Of a stretch of DNA of 64,000 nt, positions 24,127 to 32,710 are shown in pieces. Both the position numbers and the translations under genes were made by a program. Each line of letters opens with the position of its first letter. Position 1 is the first letter of the stretch. Below the pieces are notes generated by a model that saw only the letters and a list, made by a program, of their open reading frames with translations, did no database searches and was not told where the DNA came from. The stretch comes from Kitasatospora phosalacinea. Lineage in GTDB: Bacteria > Actinomycetota > Actinomycetes > Streptomycetales > Streptomycetaceae. The stretch covers positions 124,001-188,000 of the forward strand of contig NZ_BSSA01000005.1 of NCBI RefSeq assembly GCF_030268885.1, read 5' to 3'.

Positions 24127-24636
24127 GTGAGCGGTGGCAGCGTGCTGGAGGGGGCGCTGACCCGGCTGGTGCCGACCGGGGAGGGGGACCTGGAGCTGCT
24201 GGCCGGGTGGTTCGCCGACCCCGGGTTCGTGGAGCACTGGGGCGGGGTGCCGCTGTCGCGCGCGGAGGTGGCCGCGAAGTACCTGGGGCGGCGCCGCCCG
24301 CGGGTGGAGTCCTTCCTGGTGCTCGACGGGGACGCCCCGGTCGGCTACGCCCAGTACTGGCGGGCCGGGCCGGACGGCGGCGGCATCGACCTGGTGCTGC
24401 GGCCGCAGGCCAGGGGCCGCGGGCTCGGGCCGGACGCCGCGCGGGCGCTGCTGGCCCACCTGGTCGGCGAGTTGGGGTGGCGGCGGGTGACCGTCGACCC
24501 GGCGGCGGCGAACGTCCGGGCCGTGCGGGCCTGGGAGAAGGCCGGGTTCCGGACGGTGGGGGAGCGCCCGGCGGACGGGAACCTGCTGATGGAGCACCGT
24601 CCCGCGGATCGCCGGACGGGCGCGCCGCCCGCGTAG
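24127..24636 (+). CDS. GNAT acetyltransferase, AAC(6')-like
   Basis: 169 residues with GTG start at 24127. The acetyl-CoA loop is RPQARGRGLGPDAARALLAHLV, followed by RRVTVDPAAANVRAVRAWEKAGFRTVGE, both diagnostic for GNAT enzymes. The N-terminal half (FADPGFVEHWGG, VESFLVLDGDAPVGYAQYW) is close to the Acetyltransf_8/AAC(6')-Ib-like branch, which includes aminoglycoside and siderophore acetyltransferases. Substrate cannot be told from sequence. It precedes a TetR gene in the same direction. Confidence 0.82.
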   Translation: MSGGSVLEGALTRLVPTGEGDLELLAGWFADPGFVEHWGGVPLSRAEVAAKYLGRRRPRVESFLVLDGDAPVGYAQYWRAGPDGGGIDLVLRPQARGRGLGPDAARALLAHLVGELGWRRVTVDPAAANVRAVRAWEKAGFRTVGERPADGNLLMEHRPADRRTGAPPA

Positions 24637-24706
24637 GATTCCGGACCTGGGCGCGGAACGCGCGCACCGCAGGCGCCCGGACGGGACGGAGCACGGAGGA
24701 GGAGCG

Positions 24707-25321
24707 ATGAGCCCGCGCAGCACCATGGCCGAGGCCCGCCGGACCCGGGCCCGGATCATCGACCGGAGCGTGGCCCTCGCCTCGGTCGACGGACTGGAGG
24801 GCCTGACCATCGGACGGCTGGCCGGCGACCTCGGCCTGTCCAAGGCGGGCGTGCTCGGCCACTTCGGCACCAAGGAGGCCCTCCAACTGGCCACCCTGGA
24901 ACGGGCCTCCACCCTCTTCACCGCCCTGGTCTGGGACCCGGCGGCGGCCGCCGAACCGGGCCTGCGCCGCCTGCGGGCGGTCTGCCAGAGCTGGATCGAC
25001 TACCTGGAGCACGCCAGCGAGGTCTTCCCCGGCGGCTGCCTGTTCACCACCGCCGCCGTCGAGTTCGACGCCCACGACGGCCCGGTCCGCCGCAACGTCG
25101 CCCGGCTGCTGATGGTGTGGCGCCGCCGCCTGGCCGGTGAGGTCCGGCTCGCCGTCGAGGCCGGGGAACTGCCCGCCGACACCGACCCCGAGCAGGTCGT
25201 CCACGAGCTCACCGGCATCTACCTGGCCCTCAACCAGGCCCTGCAACTGCTCCGCGACCCGCTCGCCGCCACCCGGACCCGCCGCGCCCTGGACCGCCTG
25301 CTGCCCGCCCCCGCCGGCTGA
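24707..25321 (+). CDS. TetR/AcrR family transcriptional regulator
   Basis: 204 residues, ATG at 24707 with GGAGGAGGAG upstream. The DNA-binding part RARIIDRSVALASVDGLEGLTIGRLAGDLGLSKAGVLGHFGTKEALQLATLERA is a normal TetR helix-turn-helix. The C-terminal domain has the pattern PGGCLFTTAAVEFDAHDGPVRRNV, typical of the TetR_C_6-like branch often linked to alkane or dehydrogenase genes. Target unclear: no divergent gene, so it may regulate itself, the upstream GNAT, or distant genes. Confidence 0.83.
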   Translation: MSPRSTMAEARRTRARIIDRSVALASVDGLEGLTIGRLAGDLGLSKAGVLGHFGTKEALQLATLERASTLFTALVWDPAAAAEPGLRRLRAVCQSWIDYLEHASEVFPGGCLFTTAAVEFDAHDGPVRRNVARLLMVWRRRLAGEVRLAVEAGELPADTDPEQVVHELTGIYLALNQALQLLRDPLAATRTRRALDRLLPAPAG

Positions 25322-25524
25322 GCCGCCCGTACGCCGCGCCCGCCCGCGCCGCCGGGCACCGGCCTCTGCCCGCGAGGGGCCGCGGACCGCCCGCCGGACC
25401 GATTTATCCCCCGCTCCCGCGTGGCAACCGCCCATCCGCCGCGGAACTCCTAGTCTCGACGGTCTACAGCGCTACCGCGCTCTTCCCGCTGCGCCTTTGC
25501 GCCTTCGAGCCGAGGAGTACGGCC

Positions 25525-26367
25525 ATGGGTCGTGTCGTCAGGGCCGCCCTGTTCCAGACCGCGTGGACGGGTGACAAGGAGACCATGCTCGCCGCCGCCG
25601 AACGCGCCGCGCGGGACGCCGCCGCGCAGGGCGCGCAGGTCATCGGGTTCCAGGAGGTGTTCAACGCCCCGTACTTCTGCCAGGTGCAGGAACCCGAGCA
25701 CTACGCCTGGGCCGAGCCCGTCCCCGACGGGCCCACGGTGCGCCGGATGCAGGCGCTGGCACGGGAGTTGGGGATCGTGGTGGTCGCGCCGGTGTACGAG
25801 ATCGAGAGGCCCGGCTTCTACTACAACACCGCCGCCGTGATCGACGCCGACGGCAGCTACCTGGGCAAGTACCGCAAGCACCACATCCCGCAGGTGCACG
25901 GCTTCTGGGAGAAGTACTACTTCAAGCCCGGCAACCTGGGCTGGCCGGTGTTCGACACCGCGGTCGGCAAGGTCGGCGTGAACATCTGCTACGACCGGCA
26001 CTTCCCGGAGGGCTGGCGGGCGCTCGGCCTGGCCGGGGCCGAGATCGTCTACAACCCGTCGGCGACCAGCCGCGGCCTGTCCGCGTACCTCTGGCAGCTG
26101 GAGCAGCCCGCCGCCGCCGTCGCCAACGAGTACTTCGTCGCCGCGATCAACCGGGTCGGCGTCGAGGAGTACGGCGACGACGACTTCTACGGCACCAGCT
26201 ACTTCGTCGACCCGCGCGGCCAGTTCGTCGGCGAGGTGGCCTCCGACAAGAGCGAGGAACTCGTCGTCCGCGACCTCGACCTGGGCATGATCGACCAGGT
26301 CCGCCAGCAGTGGGCGTTCTACCGGGACCGGCGCCCGGACGCCTACGGCCCGCTGACCGAGGGCTGA
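25525..26367 (+). CDS. Beta-ureidopropionase / nitrilase-superfamily amidohydrolase
   Basis: 280 residues. The Glu-Lys-Cys triad is visible as Glu44 (GFQEVFN), Lys118 (KYRKHHIP) and Cys155 (NICYDRHFPEG). The sequence is of the N-carbamoyl-beta-alanine amidohydrolase type, which releases CO2 and ammonia from carbamoyl amino acids in the cytosol. It is the first gene of a three-gene operon; hydantoinase starts 5 bases after its stop. Together they would perform the second and third steps of reductive pyrimidine degradation. A related activity such as N-carbamoylputrescine amidase cannot be excluded from sequence alone, but the context favours ureidopropionase. Confidence 0.85.
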   Translation: MGRVVRAALFQTAWTGDKETMLAAAERAARDAAAQGAQVIGFQEVFNAPYFCQVQEPEHYAWAEPVPDGPTVRRMQALARELGIVVVAPVYEIERPGFYYNTAAVIDADGSYLGKYRKHHIPQVHGFWEKYYFKPGNLGWPVFDTAVGKVGVNICYDRHFPEGWRALGLAGAEIVYNPSATSRGLSAYLWQLEQPAAAVANEYFVAAINRVGVEEYGDDDFYGTSYFVDPRGQFVGEVASDKSEELVVRDLDLGMIDQVRQQWAFYRDRRPDAYGPLTEG

Positions 26368-26372
26368 GCGCG

Positions 26373-27761
26373 GTGGCCCGCACCCTGATCACCGGCGGCC
26401 TGGTGATCACCGCCGCCGAGGAGACGCCCGCCGACGTGCTGGTCGAGGACGGCCGGGTCGTCGCCCTCGCCCGGCCCGGCAGCCAGCAGTGGAGCGCCGA
26501 CCAGGTGTTCGACGCGAGCGGGAAGTACGTCGTCCCCGGCGGCGTCGACGCGCACACCCACATGGAGATGCCCTTCGGCGGCACCCGCGCCTCCGACACC
26601 TTCGCCACCGGCACCCGCGCCGCCGCCTGGGGCGGCACCACCACCATCGTCGACTTCGCGGTCCAGACCCGCGGCTCCTCGCTGCGCGCCGGACTCGACG
26701 ACTGGCACGCCAAGGCCGACGGCAACTGCGCGGTCGACTACGCCTTCCACATGATCGTCTCGGACGTCAACGAGTCGGTGCTGCGCGAGATGCCCGGCCT
26801 GGTCGGCGAGGGCGTCACCTCGTTCAAGCTGTTCATGGCCTACCCCGGCGTCTTCTACTCCGACGACGGACAGATCCTGCGCGCCATGCAGCGGGCCGCC
26901 GAGGTCGGTGCGCTCACCATGGTGCACGCCGAGAACGGCCCCGCCATCGACGTCCTGGTCGAACAGGCCCTGGCCCGCGGCGAGACCGACCCGCGGTACC
27001 ACGGCGAGGTCCGCCGGGCGCTGCTGGAGGCCGAGGCCACCCACCGCGCGATCCAGCTCGCCCGGGTCGCCGGGGCGCCGCTCTACGTGGTGCACGTCTC
27101 CGCCCGCGAGGCGCTCGCCGAACTCGCCGCCGCCCGCGACCTCGGACTGCCCGTCTTCGGCGAGACCTGCCCGCAGTACCTGTTCCTCTCCACCGACAAC
27201 CTCGCCGAACCCGGCTTCGAGGGCGCCAAGTACGTCTGCTCCACCCCGCTGCGCCCCAGGGACCACCAGGCGGCCCTGTGGCGCGGCCTGCGCACCGACG
27301 ACCTGCAGGTGGTCTCCACCGACCACTGCCCGTTCTGCTTCCAGGGCCAGAAGGAACTGGGCGTCGGCGACTTCTCCAAGATCCCCAACGGCCTGCCCGG
27401 CGTCGAGCACCGGATGGACCTGCTGCACCAGGCCGTGGTCGAGGGCCGGATCAGCCGCCGCCGCTGGATCGACCTCGCCTGCGCCGCCCCCGCCCGGATG
27501 TTCGGCCTCCACCCGCGCAAGGGCACCATCGCCCCCGGCTCCGACGCCGACCTGGTCATCTACGACCCGCACGCCGTCCAGACCCTCTCCGCCGCCACCC
27601 ACCACATGAACGTCGACTACTCGGCGTACGAGGGCCGCACCGTCACCGGACGGGTCGAGACCGTGCTCTCCCGCGGCGAGGTGCTGCTCGACCGCGGCGA
27701 CTACCTCGGCCGCCCCGGGCACGGCGCCTTCCTGCCGCGCTCCGCCTGCCAGTACCTCTGA
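26373..27761 (+). CDS. hydA: Dihydropyrimidinase / D-hydantoinase
   Basis: GTG at 26373, 462 residues. The binuclear zinc site is complete: His61 and His63 (VDAHTHMEMPFGG), the carboxylated Lys152 (SFKLFMAYPG), histidines in VHAENG and VVHVSAREA, and the aspartate in STDHCPFCF. The family is cyclic amidohydrolase; expected reaction is ring opening of dihydrouracil or hydantoins to N-carbamoyl amino acids. The product would feed the ureidopropionase encoded immediately upstream. The ending SACQYL is typical of this branch. Confidence 0.9.
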   Translation: MARTLITGGLVITAAEETPADVLVEDGRVVALARPGSQQWSADQVFDASGKYVVPGGVDAHTHMEMPFGGTRASDTFATGTRAAAWGGTTTIVDFAVQTRGSSLRAGLDDWHAKADGNCAVDYAFHMIVSDVNESVLREMPGLVGEGVTSFKLFMAYPGVFYSDDGQILRAMQRAAEVGALTMVHAENGPAIDVLVEQALARGETDPRYHGEVRRALLEAEATHRAIQLARVAGAPLYVVHVSAREALAELAAARDLGLPVFGETCPQYLFLSTDNLAEPGFEGAKYVCSTPLRPRDHQAALWRGLRTDDLQVVSTDHCPFCFQGQKELGVGDFSKIPNGLPGVEHRMDLLHQAVVEGRISRRRWIDLACAAPARMFGLHPRKGTIAPGSDADLVIYDPHAVQTLSAATHHMNVDYSAYEGRTVTGRVETVLSRGEVLLDRGDYLGRPGHGAFLPRSACQYL

Positions 27762-27782
27762 CCCCCTTCGAGGAGCCCCCGC

Positions 27783-28781
27783 GTGGACTTCGGACTCGTC
27801 CTGCAGACCGACCCGCCCGCCGCGAAGGTCGTCGACCTGATGCGCCGCGCCGAACGGGCCGGGTTCAGCCACGGCTGGACCTTCGACTCCGCCGTGCTCT
27901 GGCAGGAGCCCTTCGTCATCCACAGCCGCATCCTGGAGCACACCGAACGCCTCCGGGTCGGCCCGATGGTCACCAACCCCGGCACCCGCACCTGGGAGGT
28001 CACCGCCTCCACCTTCGCCACCCTCAACGACATGTACGGCAACCGGACGGTCTGCGGCATCGGCCGCGGCGACTCCGCGATGCGGGTCGCCGGGCGCCGC
28101 CCCAACACGCTCGCCCGGCTCGGCGCCGCCATCGACGCCATCCGCGACCTCGCCGAGGGGCGGGAGGCCGAGGTCGACGGCAACCCGGTCCGGATCCCCT
28201 GGATCAGGGACGGCCGACTGCCCGTCTGGATGGCCGCGTACGGGCCGAAGGCGCTCGCCCTCGCCGGGCGGAAGGCCGACGGGTTCATCCTCCAGCTCGC
28301 CGACCCGTACCTCACCGAGTGGATGGTCAAGGCCGTCCGCCGGGCCGCCGAGGACGCCGGACGCGACCCCGCCGCCGTCACCGTCTGCGTCGCCGCCCCC
28401 GCCTACGTCGGCGACGATCTCGACCACGCCCGCGAGCAGTGCCGCTGGTTCGGCGGCATGGTCGGCAACCACGTCGCCGACCTGGTCGCCAGGTACGGCG
28501 AGCACTCCGACCTCGTCCCCGAGGAGCTCACCGCCTACATCAAGGACCGCCACGGCTACGACTACAGCCACCACGGCCGGGCCGGGAACCCCTCCACCGA
28601 CTTCGTCCCCGACGGCATCGTCGACCGCTTCTGCCTGCTCGGCCCCGCCGCCGCCCACGTCGAGAAGCTGCGCGTGCTGCGGGAGTTGGGCGTCGACCAG
28701 TTCGCGGTGTACGCGATGCACGACGCGCGGGAGGCCACCATCGACGCGTACGGGGAGCAGGTGATCCCGGCGCTGGCCTGA
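27783..28781 (+). CDS. LLM-class F420-dependent oxidoreductase (TIGR03842-like)
   Basis: 332 residues, GTG at 27783 after GAGGAG. A luciferase-like TIM barrel beginning MDFGLVLQTDPPAAKVVDLMRRAERAGF, with FATLNDMYGNRTVCGIGRGDSAMRV and PVWMAAYGPKALALAGRKADGF. This branch is known to travel with dihydropyrimidinase genes in actinobacteria; F420 rather than FMN is the likely cofactor. It starts 21 bases after hydA. A role in the first reductive step of pyrimidine or a related ring is attractive but unproven; no classical dihydropyrimidine dehydrogenase is present in the window. Confidence 0.85.
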   Translation: MDFGLVLQTDPPAAKVVDLMRRAERAGFSHGWTFDSAVLWQEPFVIHSRILEHTERLRVGPMVTNPGTRTWEVTASTFATLNDMYGNRTVCGIGRGDSAMRVAGRRPNTLARLGAAIDAIRDLAEGREAEVDGNPVRIPWIRDGRLPVWMAAYGPKALALAGRKADGFILQLADPYLTEWMVKAVRRAAEDAGRDPAAVTVCVAAPAYVGDDLDHAREQCRWFGGMVGNHVADLVARYGEHSDLVPEELTAYIKDRHGYDYSHHGRAGNPSTDFVPDGIVDRFCLLGPAAAHVEKLRVLRELGVDQFAVYAMHDAREATIDAYGEQVIPALA

Positions 28782-28800
28782 GCTCCCGCCCGAGGGGTGG

Positions 28801-29850
28801 TCAGCGCAGGCGGGTGGCGGTGGCGGAGCGGACCCGGCCGGAGGCCGAGACGGTCACCTCCAGCAGCCGGCCGTCGGACGCCTCCGGCGGCCGGAAGGTG
28901 AGCAGCCGGGAGCCGTCCGGGCCCGGGGCGGCGAGGGTGGGGAGGGGCGCACCGGCGGCCAGGTCGGGGAACCAGGTCCTGGCGAACTCCGTTGCGGTGT
29001 AGCGCAGTTCCTCCTCCGGACGCGGCGCGGGCCCGGACGCCTCCGGGACGGTGAACTCGACGGAGACCAGGCGGCCGGAGCCCGCCTCGAACCGGAACCG
29101 GCCCCGGTCGGTGACCGCCTCGGTCAGCGGGAGGGCCGAGTGCGCGGTGTCGGTCACCGGCGAGGTCCGCTCCAGCCGGCCGCCCGGGCCGAACAGCCCC
29201 GCCGTCAGGTAATGCGCCGGGGCGAGGACGTCCGTGACGTCCGGGCGGGGCGGGGTGCGGCCCGCGGGGCCGTACAGCGGGACGTACAGCCACACCACCA
29301 GCGCGACGGCCGCCAGGCCGCCACCGGCGGTGGTCAGCGCGCCCAGCGCGTCCCGCCGCCGGGCGAACGACCGCCGCCCCGCCGCCAGCGCGGCCGCGGC
29401 CAGGACGGTGCCCAGCAGCGCCCCCGAGGAGTTGTCGAGCAGGTCGGCGGCGTCGCAGGAACGGCCCGTCCGCAGCGCGGTCTGCAGCACCTCGGTCGTG
29501 GCGGAGAGCAGCACGCACCCGGCCAGTACGGACAGCGGTCGCCGGAACACCCACCCGCCGAGCGCCGCCAGCGGCACGTACAGGGCCAGGTTCAGCGCCC
29601 CCTGCAGACCGTGCGCGACCTCCCAGCCGCCCGGGTCGAAGACGCAGCTCGGCCGCCCGAAGGACCCGCTGGTGGTCGGCGCCAGCGTCGCCGCCAACTC
29701 GCCCGCCAGCGCCACGCCCCACAGCACCGGCCCGAGCGGCGGCCGCCCCCACCGCCGGGCCAGCCGGAACGCCACCGCCCCGAGCAGCACGCCGAGCACG
29801 GCGAAGGCCGGGAACAGCAGCGGCGCGGCGGACAGCGAGACCTCGAGCAT
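28801..29850 (-). CDS. VanZ-like membrane protein with C-terminal extracellular domain
   Basis: 349 residues. The N-terminal half has about five membrane helices and the VanZ-like pattern (GALNLALYVPLAALGGWVF, VLLSATTEVLQTALRTGRSCDAADLLDNSSGALLG). After a sixth helix (LAAVALVVWLYVPLYG) a soluble domain of about 150 residues follows, with PepSY-like strand pairs (RFRFEAGSGRLVSVEFTVPE, LLEVTVSASGRVRSATATRL). VanZ proteins are linked to glycopeptide and other envelope resistances; the fused exterior domain is unusual for a classic VanZ. Function unproven. Confidence 0.75.
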   Translation of the reverse strand: MLEVSLSAAPLLFPAFAVLGVLLGAVAFRLARRWGRPPLGPVLWGVALAGELAATLAPTTSGSFGRPSCVFDPGGWEVAHGLQGALNLALYVPLAALGGWVFRRPLSVLAGCVLLSATTEVLQTALRTGRSCDAADLLDNSSGALLGTVLAAAALAAGRRSFARRRDALGALTTAGGGLAAVALVVWLYVPLYGPAGRTPPRPDVTDVLAPAHYLTAGLFGPGGRLERTSPVTDTAHSALPLTEAVTDRGRFRFEAGSGRLVSVEFTVPEASGPAPRPEEELRYTATEFARTWFPDLAAGAPLPTLAAPGPDGSRLLTFRPPEASDGRLLEVTVSASGRVRSATATRLR

Positions 29851-29982
29851 CGGCCCTCCGGAAGGGGTGGCGGTGGCAGCGCCGGAGAGCCGGGCCCCCG
29901 CGGACGGCCGTCAGCGTACGACCGGATGAGGCGGCCCGGCAAACCGCCATCTCCGGTGCGGGGGAGCAGAGATGAGGTGGCG

Positions 29983-30870
29983 TCAGTTCGCGGCGAAGGC
30001 GGCCGCGTTCTCGACCGCCCACTGGCGGAAGGTGCGTTCCGGGGTGCCGAGCAGGCTGCGGGTGGTGTCGCCGACGGTCGCGGGGCCCGCGGTGGCGGCG
30101 GACCAGAAGGACAGCAGCGAGCCGACCAGCGGGGCGGGCATGAAGCGGGACAACTGGCGCTCCGCCTCGGCCCGGCTGATCGTCCGCACCGGCACCTCCC
30201 GGCCCAGCACCTCGGCCAGCACGCCGACCTGGGCGCGCAGGGTCAGCGACTGGCCGCCGGTGAGCGTGACGGCGCGGCCGCGCAGCCCGGGGCGGGCCGG
30301 GGCGCCGGCGGCGGGCGCGGGGGCGGCCGGGGTGCTGGCGGTCAGTGCGGCGACTGCGACGTCGGCGATGTCCGCCGGGTGGATCGGGGCCACGTGCGCC
30401 TCCGGATAGGGGAGTTCGACCGGAAGACCGGCACCGATCGACCGGGCCCAGCCGAGCGCGTTGCTGGCGAAGGCGTCCGCCCGCAGCAGGGTGGCGCTCA
30501 GGCCGGAGGCGGTGAGGGCGCGCTCGACCGCCAGGTTGTGGGCGCCCAGCGGGTCGCTCTCGGCGTCCGGCGCGAGCACCGACGCGGAGGACAGCAGCAC
30601 CACGTGCTCCACGCCCGCCGCCTCCGCGGCCGCGACGAACGCGTCGACGCCCGCGGGCTCCGGGTACAGGAACACCTGCCGGACGCCCGCCAGCGCCGCG
30701 GCGAAGGTGTCGGGCCGGTTCAGCACCAGCTCCACCCGCGGCACCCCCGGCGGGAGGGCGAGCTCGGCGGGACGGGCGCTGGCGGCGCGGACGGGACGCC
30801 CGGCGGCGTGCAGTTGCTGCAGGACGGCGCGGCCGACCTGGCCGCGTGCGCCGGTGACGAGAACGGTCAT
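29983..30870 (-). CDS. NmrA-like NAD(P)-binding protein (SDR)
   Basis: 295 residues, ATG 30870. The dinucleotide motif VLVTGARGQVGRAVLQQL opens the protein, then VFLYPEPAGVDAFVAAAEAAGVEHVVLLSSASV and HPADIADVAVAAL, all as in NmrA/HSCARG-like atypical SDRs. Such proteins act as quinone/NADP sensors or reductases. Divergent from a MarR regulator across a gap with two perfect inverted repeats, a typical inducible arrangement. An Ala/Pro-rich insertion (STPAAPAPAAGAPARPG) lies in the substrate domain. Confidence 0.83.
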   Translation of the reverse strand: MTVLVTGARGQVGRAVLQQLHAAGRPVRAASARPAELALPPGVPRVELVLNRPDTFAAALAGVRQVFLYPEPAGVDAFVAAAEAAGVEHVVLLSSASVLAPDAESDPLGAHNLAVERALTASGLSATLLRADAFASNALGWARSIGAGLPVELPYPEAHVAPIHPADIADVAVAALTASTPAAPAPAAGAPARPGLRGRAVTLTGGQSLTLRAQVGVLAEVLGREVPVRTISRAEAERQLSRFMPAPLVGSLLSFWSAATAGPATVGDTTRSLLGTPERTFRQWAVENAAAFAAN

Positions 30871-30919
30871 GGGAACCCCCGGGGAGAGACGGTGGACGGA
30901 CAGCTGGTGCGCCGCCCTG

Positions 30920-30943
30920 TAGATGCATGCTGTCATGCATCTA
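30920..30943. promoter_or_regulatory. Perfect 24-base inverted repeat (MarR operator candidate)
   Basis: TAGATGCATG and CATGCATCTA are exact reverse complements around CTGT. The block is AT-rich against its surroundings and lies 50 bases upstream of the NmrA-like gene start (30870). It is well placed to block that promoter. Binding by the adjacent MarR protein is inferred. Confidence 0.65.
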
Positions 30944-30947
30944 ATTG

Positions 30948-30988
30948 CAGAGCAACATATTTCTGTGCCCGCCCATGCAGTTGCTCTG
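30948..30988. promoter_or_regulatory. Second inverted repeat in the MarR intergenic region
   Basis: Arms CAGAGCAAC (30948-30956) and GTTGCTCTG (30980-30988) are exact reverse complements separated by 23 bases. The region between is AT-rich and likely contains the marR promoter. CCTACCAT just before the coding start at 31012 could be a -10 box giving a nearly leaderless transcript. Confidence 0.5.
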
Positions 30989-31011
30989 GTTCACGCACCT
31001 ACCATGGGCGC

Positions 31012-31548
31012 ATGACGAAGAACGAGGAACACTGGCCGCACCCCACGGCCGACGAGCTGTTGGACGCCGTCGGCCCCGCCTTCGGCAAGCTGCGCCGCAC
31101 CTCGCTACTGGACGTCGAGCACCCCATCTCCGCCAAGGACCTCAGCCGCACCCTGGTGCTCAACCTCGTCCTGGAGCACACCCGCGACTCCGAGGCCGAG
31201 GTCACCGTCGGCGCGATCGCCGAACTCCTCGCCGTCGACCCCTCGGTCGCCAGCCGGATGGTCACCGACAACATCAAGGCGGGCTACCTGCTCCGCGCCG
31301 CCTCCCAGCACGACGGCCGCCGCACCGTCCTGCACCTCAGCCCCCGGGGCGCCGAGCTGATGGCCCGCTTCCGCCGCCACCAGCGCTCCGCGTTCGAGTA
31401 CATCACCGCCGACTGGTCCGACACCGAACGCCTCGACTTCGCCCGCCTGATGCTCAAGTACGTCGACTCCCTGGACCGCCTGAAGGACCGTCCGAAGGAG
31501 CGCCCGGCGGGTCGCCCGGAGGACCGGCGCCGCGACGGCACCGACTGA
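31012..31548 (+). CDS. MarR family transcriptional regulator
   Basis: 178 residues, ATG at 31012. The core shows LVLNLVLEHTRDSEAEVTVGAIAELLAVDPSVASRMVTDNIKAGYLLRAASQHDGRRTVLHLSPRGAELM, a winged helix with the usual DxRR wing. The C-terminus is a charged tail rich in Arg, Pro and Asp. It probably represses the divergent NmrA-like gene via the inverted repeats between them. Inducer unknown. Confidence 0.85.
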   Translation: MTKNEEHWPHPTADELLDAVGPAFGKLRRTSLLDVEHPISAKDLSRTLVLNLVLEHTRDSEAEVTVGAIAELLAVDPSVASRMVTDNIKAGYLLRAASQHDGRRTVLHLSPRGAELMARFRRHQRSAFEYITADWSDTERLDFARLMLKYVDSLDRLKDRPKERPAGRPEDRRRDGTD

Positions 31549-31659
31549 CGCCCCGTCCGGGAGGGCGGCAGGGGCGACTGCAGCCCGGAACGCCGCCGAC
31601 GCGAACCCGCCCGGCCCGGCTGCGCGCCCGGCCCGGCTCCGCGCCCGGCCCGCCGCGGT

Positions 31660-31681
31660 CGGCCCGGGGCTGCCCGGGCCG
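31660..31681. terminator. Bidirectional hairpin between convergent genes
   Basis: CGGCCCGGG and CCCGGGCCG pair perfectly around the tetraloop GCTG. It lies just outside the stop of the LLM-type oxidoreductase gene and 110 bases after the MarR gene, so it can end both transcripts. The surrounding 100 bases are a low-complexity CGGCCCGG-rich stretch. Confidence 0.5.
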
Positions 31682-31687
31682 GGCGGT

Positions 31688-32614
31688 TCAGCCGGCCGCC
31701 AGCTCCGCGCGCAGCGGGTTGACGACCTCGTCGGCCAGCCGACGGACGATGCCCTGCGGGTAGCCGCGCGGCAGGCTCAGCACGATGTGCGTCAGCCCGG
31801 CGCCGATCAGCTCGCGGACGACCCGGCGGTTGGCCCCGTCGTCGTCGTACGAGACGATCACCTGCACCGAGCGCTGGATCTCCGCCGGGTCCCGGCCGAT
31901 CGCGCGGCATTGCCCGTCCAGGACGCGGCTGCGCTCGACGATGTAGTCGAGCCGGTTGTGCGGCGGGCCGGGCACGTTCCAGATGTCGGCGTGCTCGGCC
32001 ACCAGCCGCAGCGTCCGGTCGCCCCAGCCGCCGATCAGCAGCGGGGGGCCGGCGGGCTGCACCGGCTTGGGCTCGTTGCGGTTGCCCTTGAGGGTGTAGT
32101 AGCGGCCCTCGAAGTCGAACTCCTTCTCGGTCCACATCCGCTTCAGGATGCGGACCGTCTCGTCCAGCCGGGCGATGCCCTCGCCCGGCGGGACGAGCGT
32201 CAGCCCGTACGCCTCGTACTCCGCGATCGCCGGGTTGTCACCGGCGATGCCGCCCGCGCCGGCCGGCTGGTGGGTGCCGCCGACGCCGATGCCCATCACC
32301 AGCCGGCCCCGGGAGACGACGTCGACGGTGGTCGCGATCTTGCCGAGCACGGCGGGCTGCCGGATCCGGTTGCTGGTCACCAGCAGGCCCAGCTTGAGCC
32401 GCGAGGTCTGTGCGGCGAGCGCGGACAGCAGCGTCCAACCCTCGTAGATCTTGCCCTCCTTGGGGCCGACCAGGGGCAGCAGGTGGTCCCACAGCCACGC
32501 GTGCTCGATCTCGGGAATTCCGTCGGCCTCCTGCCACACCCGCAGGATGTCGTCGTAGTCGACGTGCATCGGGGTGGTCTTGAGGCCGAAACTCAAACGT
32601 TCCTGGTGGTTCAT
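31688..32614 (-). CDS. LLM-class (luciferase-like) F420-dependent oxidoreductase
   Basis: I start it at ATG 32614 (MNHQERLSFGLKTTPMHVDYDDILRVW), preceded by GAGAGGTG; 308 residues. Typical features: AWLWDHLLPLVGPKEGKIYEGWTLLSALAAQTSRLKLGLLVTSNRIRQPAVLGKIATTVDVVSRGRLVMGIGVG, and PLLIGGWGDRTLRLVAEHADIWNVPG. F420 is more likely than FMN in this host. Substrate unknown. It follows the IclR gene on the same strand after 96 bases, so co-regulation is possible. Confidence 0.82.
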   Translation of the reverse strand: MNHQERLSFGLKTTPMHVDYDDILRVWQEADGIPEIEHAWLWDHLLPLVGPKEGKIYEGWTLLSALAAQTSRLKLGLLVTSNRIRQPAVLGKIATTVDVVSRGRLVMGIGVGGTHQPAGAGGIAGDNPAIAEYEAYGLTLVPPGEGIARLDETVRILKRMWTEKEFDFEGRYYTLKGNRNEPKPVQPAGPPLLIGGWGDRTLRLVAEHADIWNVPGPPHNRLDYIVERSRVLDGQCRAIGRDPAEIQRSVQVIVSYDDDGANRRVVRELIGAGLTHIVLSLPRGYPQGIVRRLADEVVNPLRAELAAG

Positions 32615-32710
32615 CGGAGCGGGTGCACCTCTCGGACTCCACTGCGTCACGTACGCGACCTTGCTGCCGGTGAGAGTAGTTGACGGAACGTCAGTGCGCA
32701 GCCGAACGGC

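Noticed and set aside
26343-29002. Long frames on both strands across the hydantoinase and oxidoreductase genes
   Set aside because: Arg/Pro- or Gly/Val-rich shadows of real genes, lacking family motifs.
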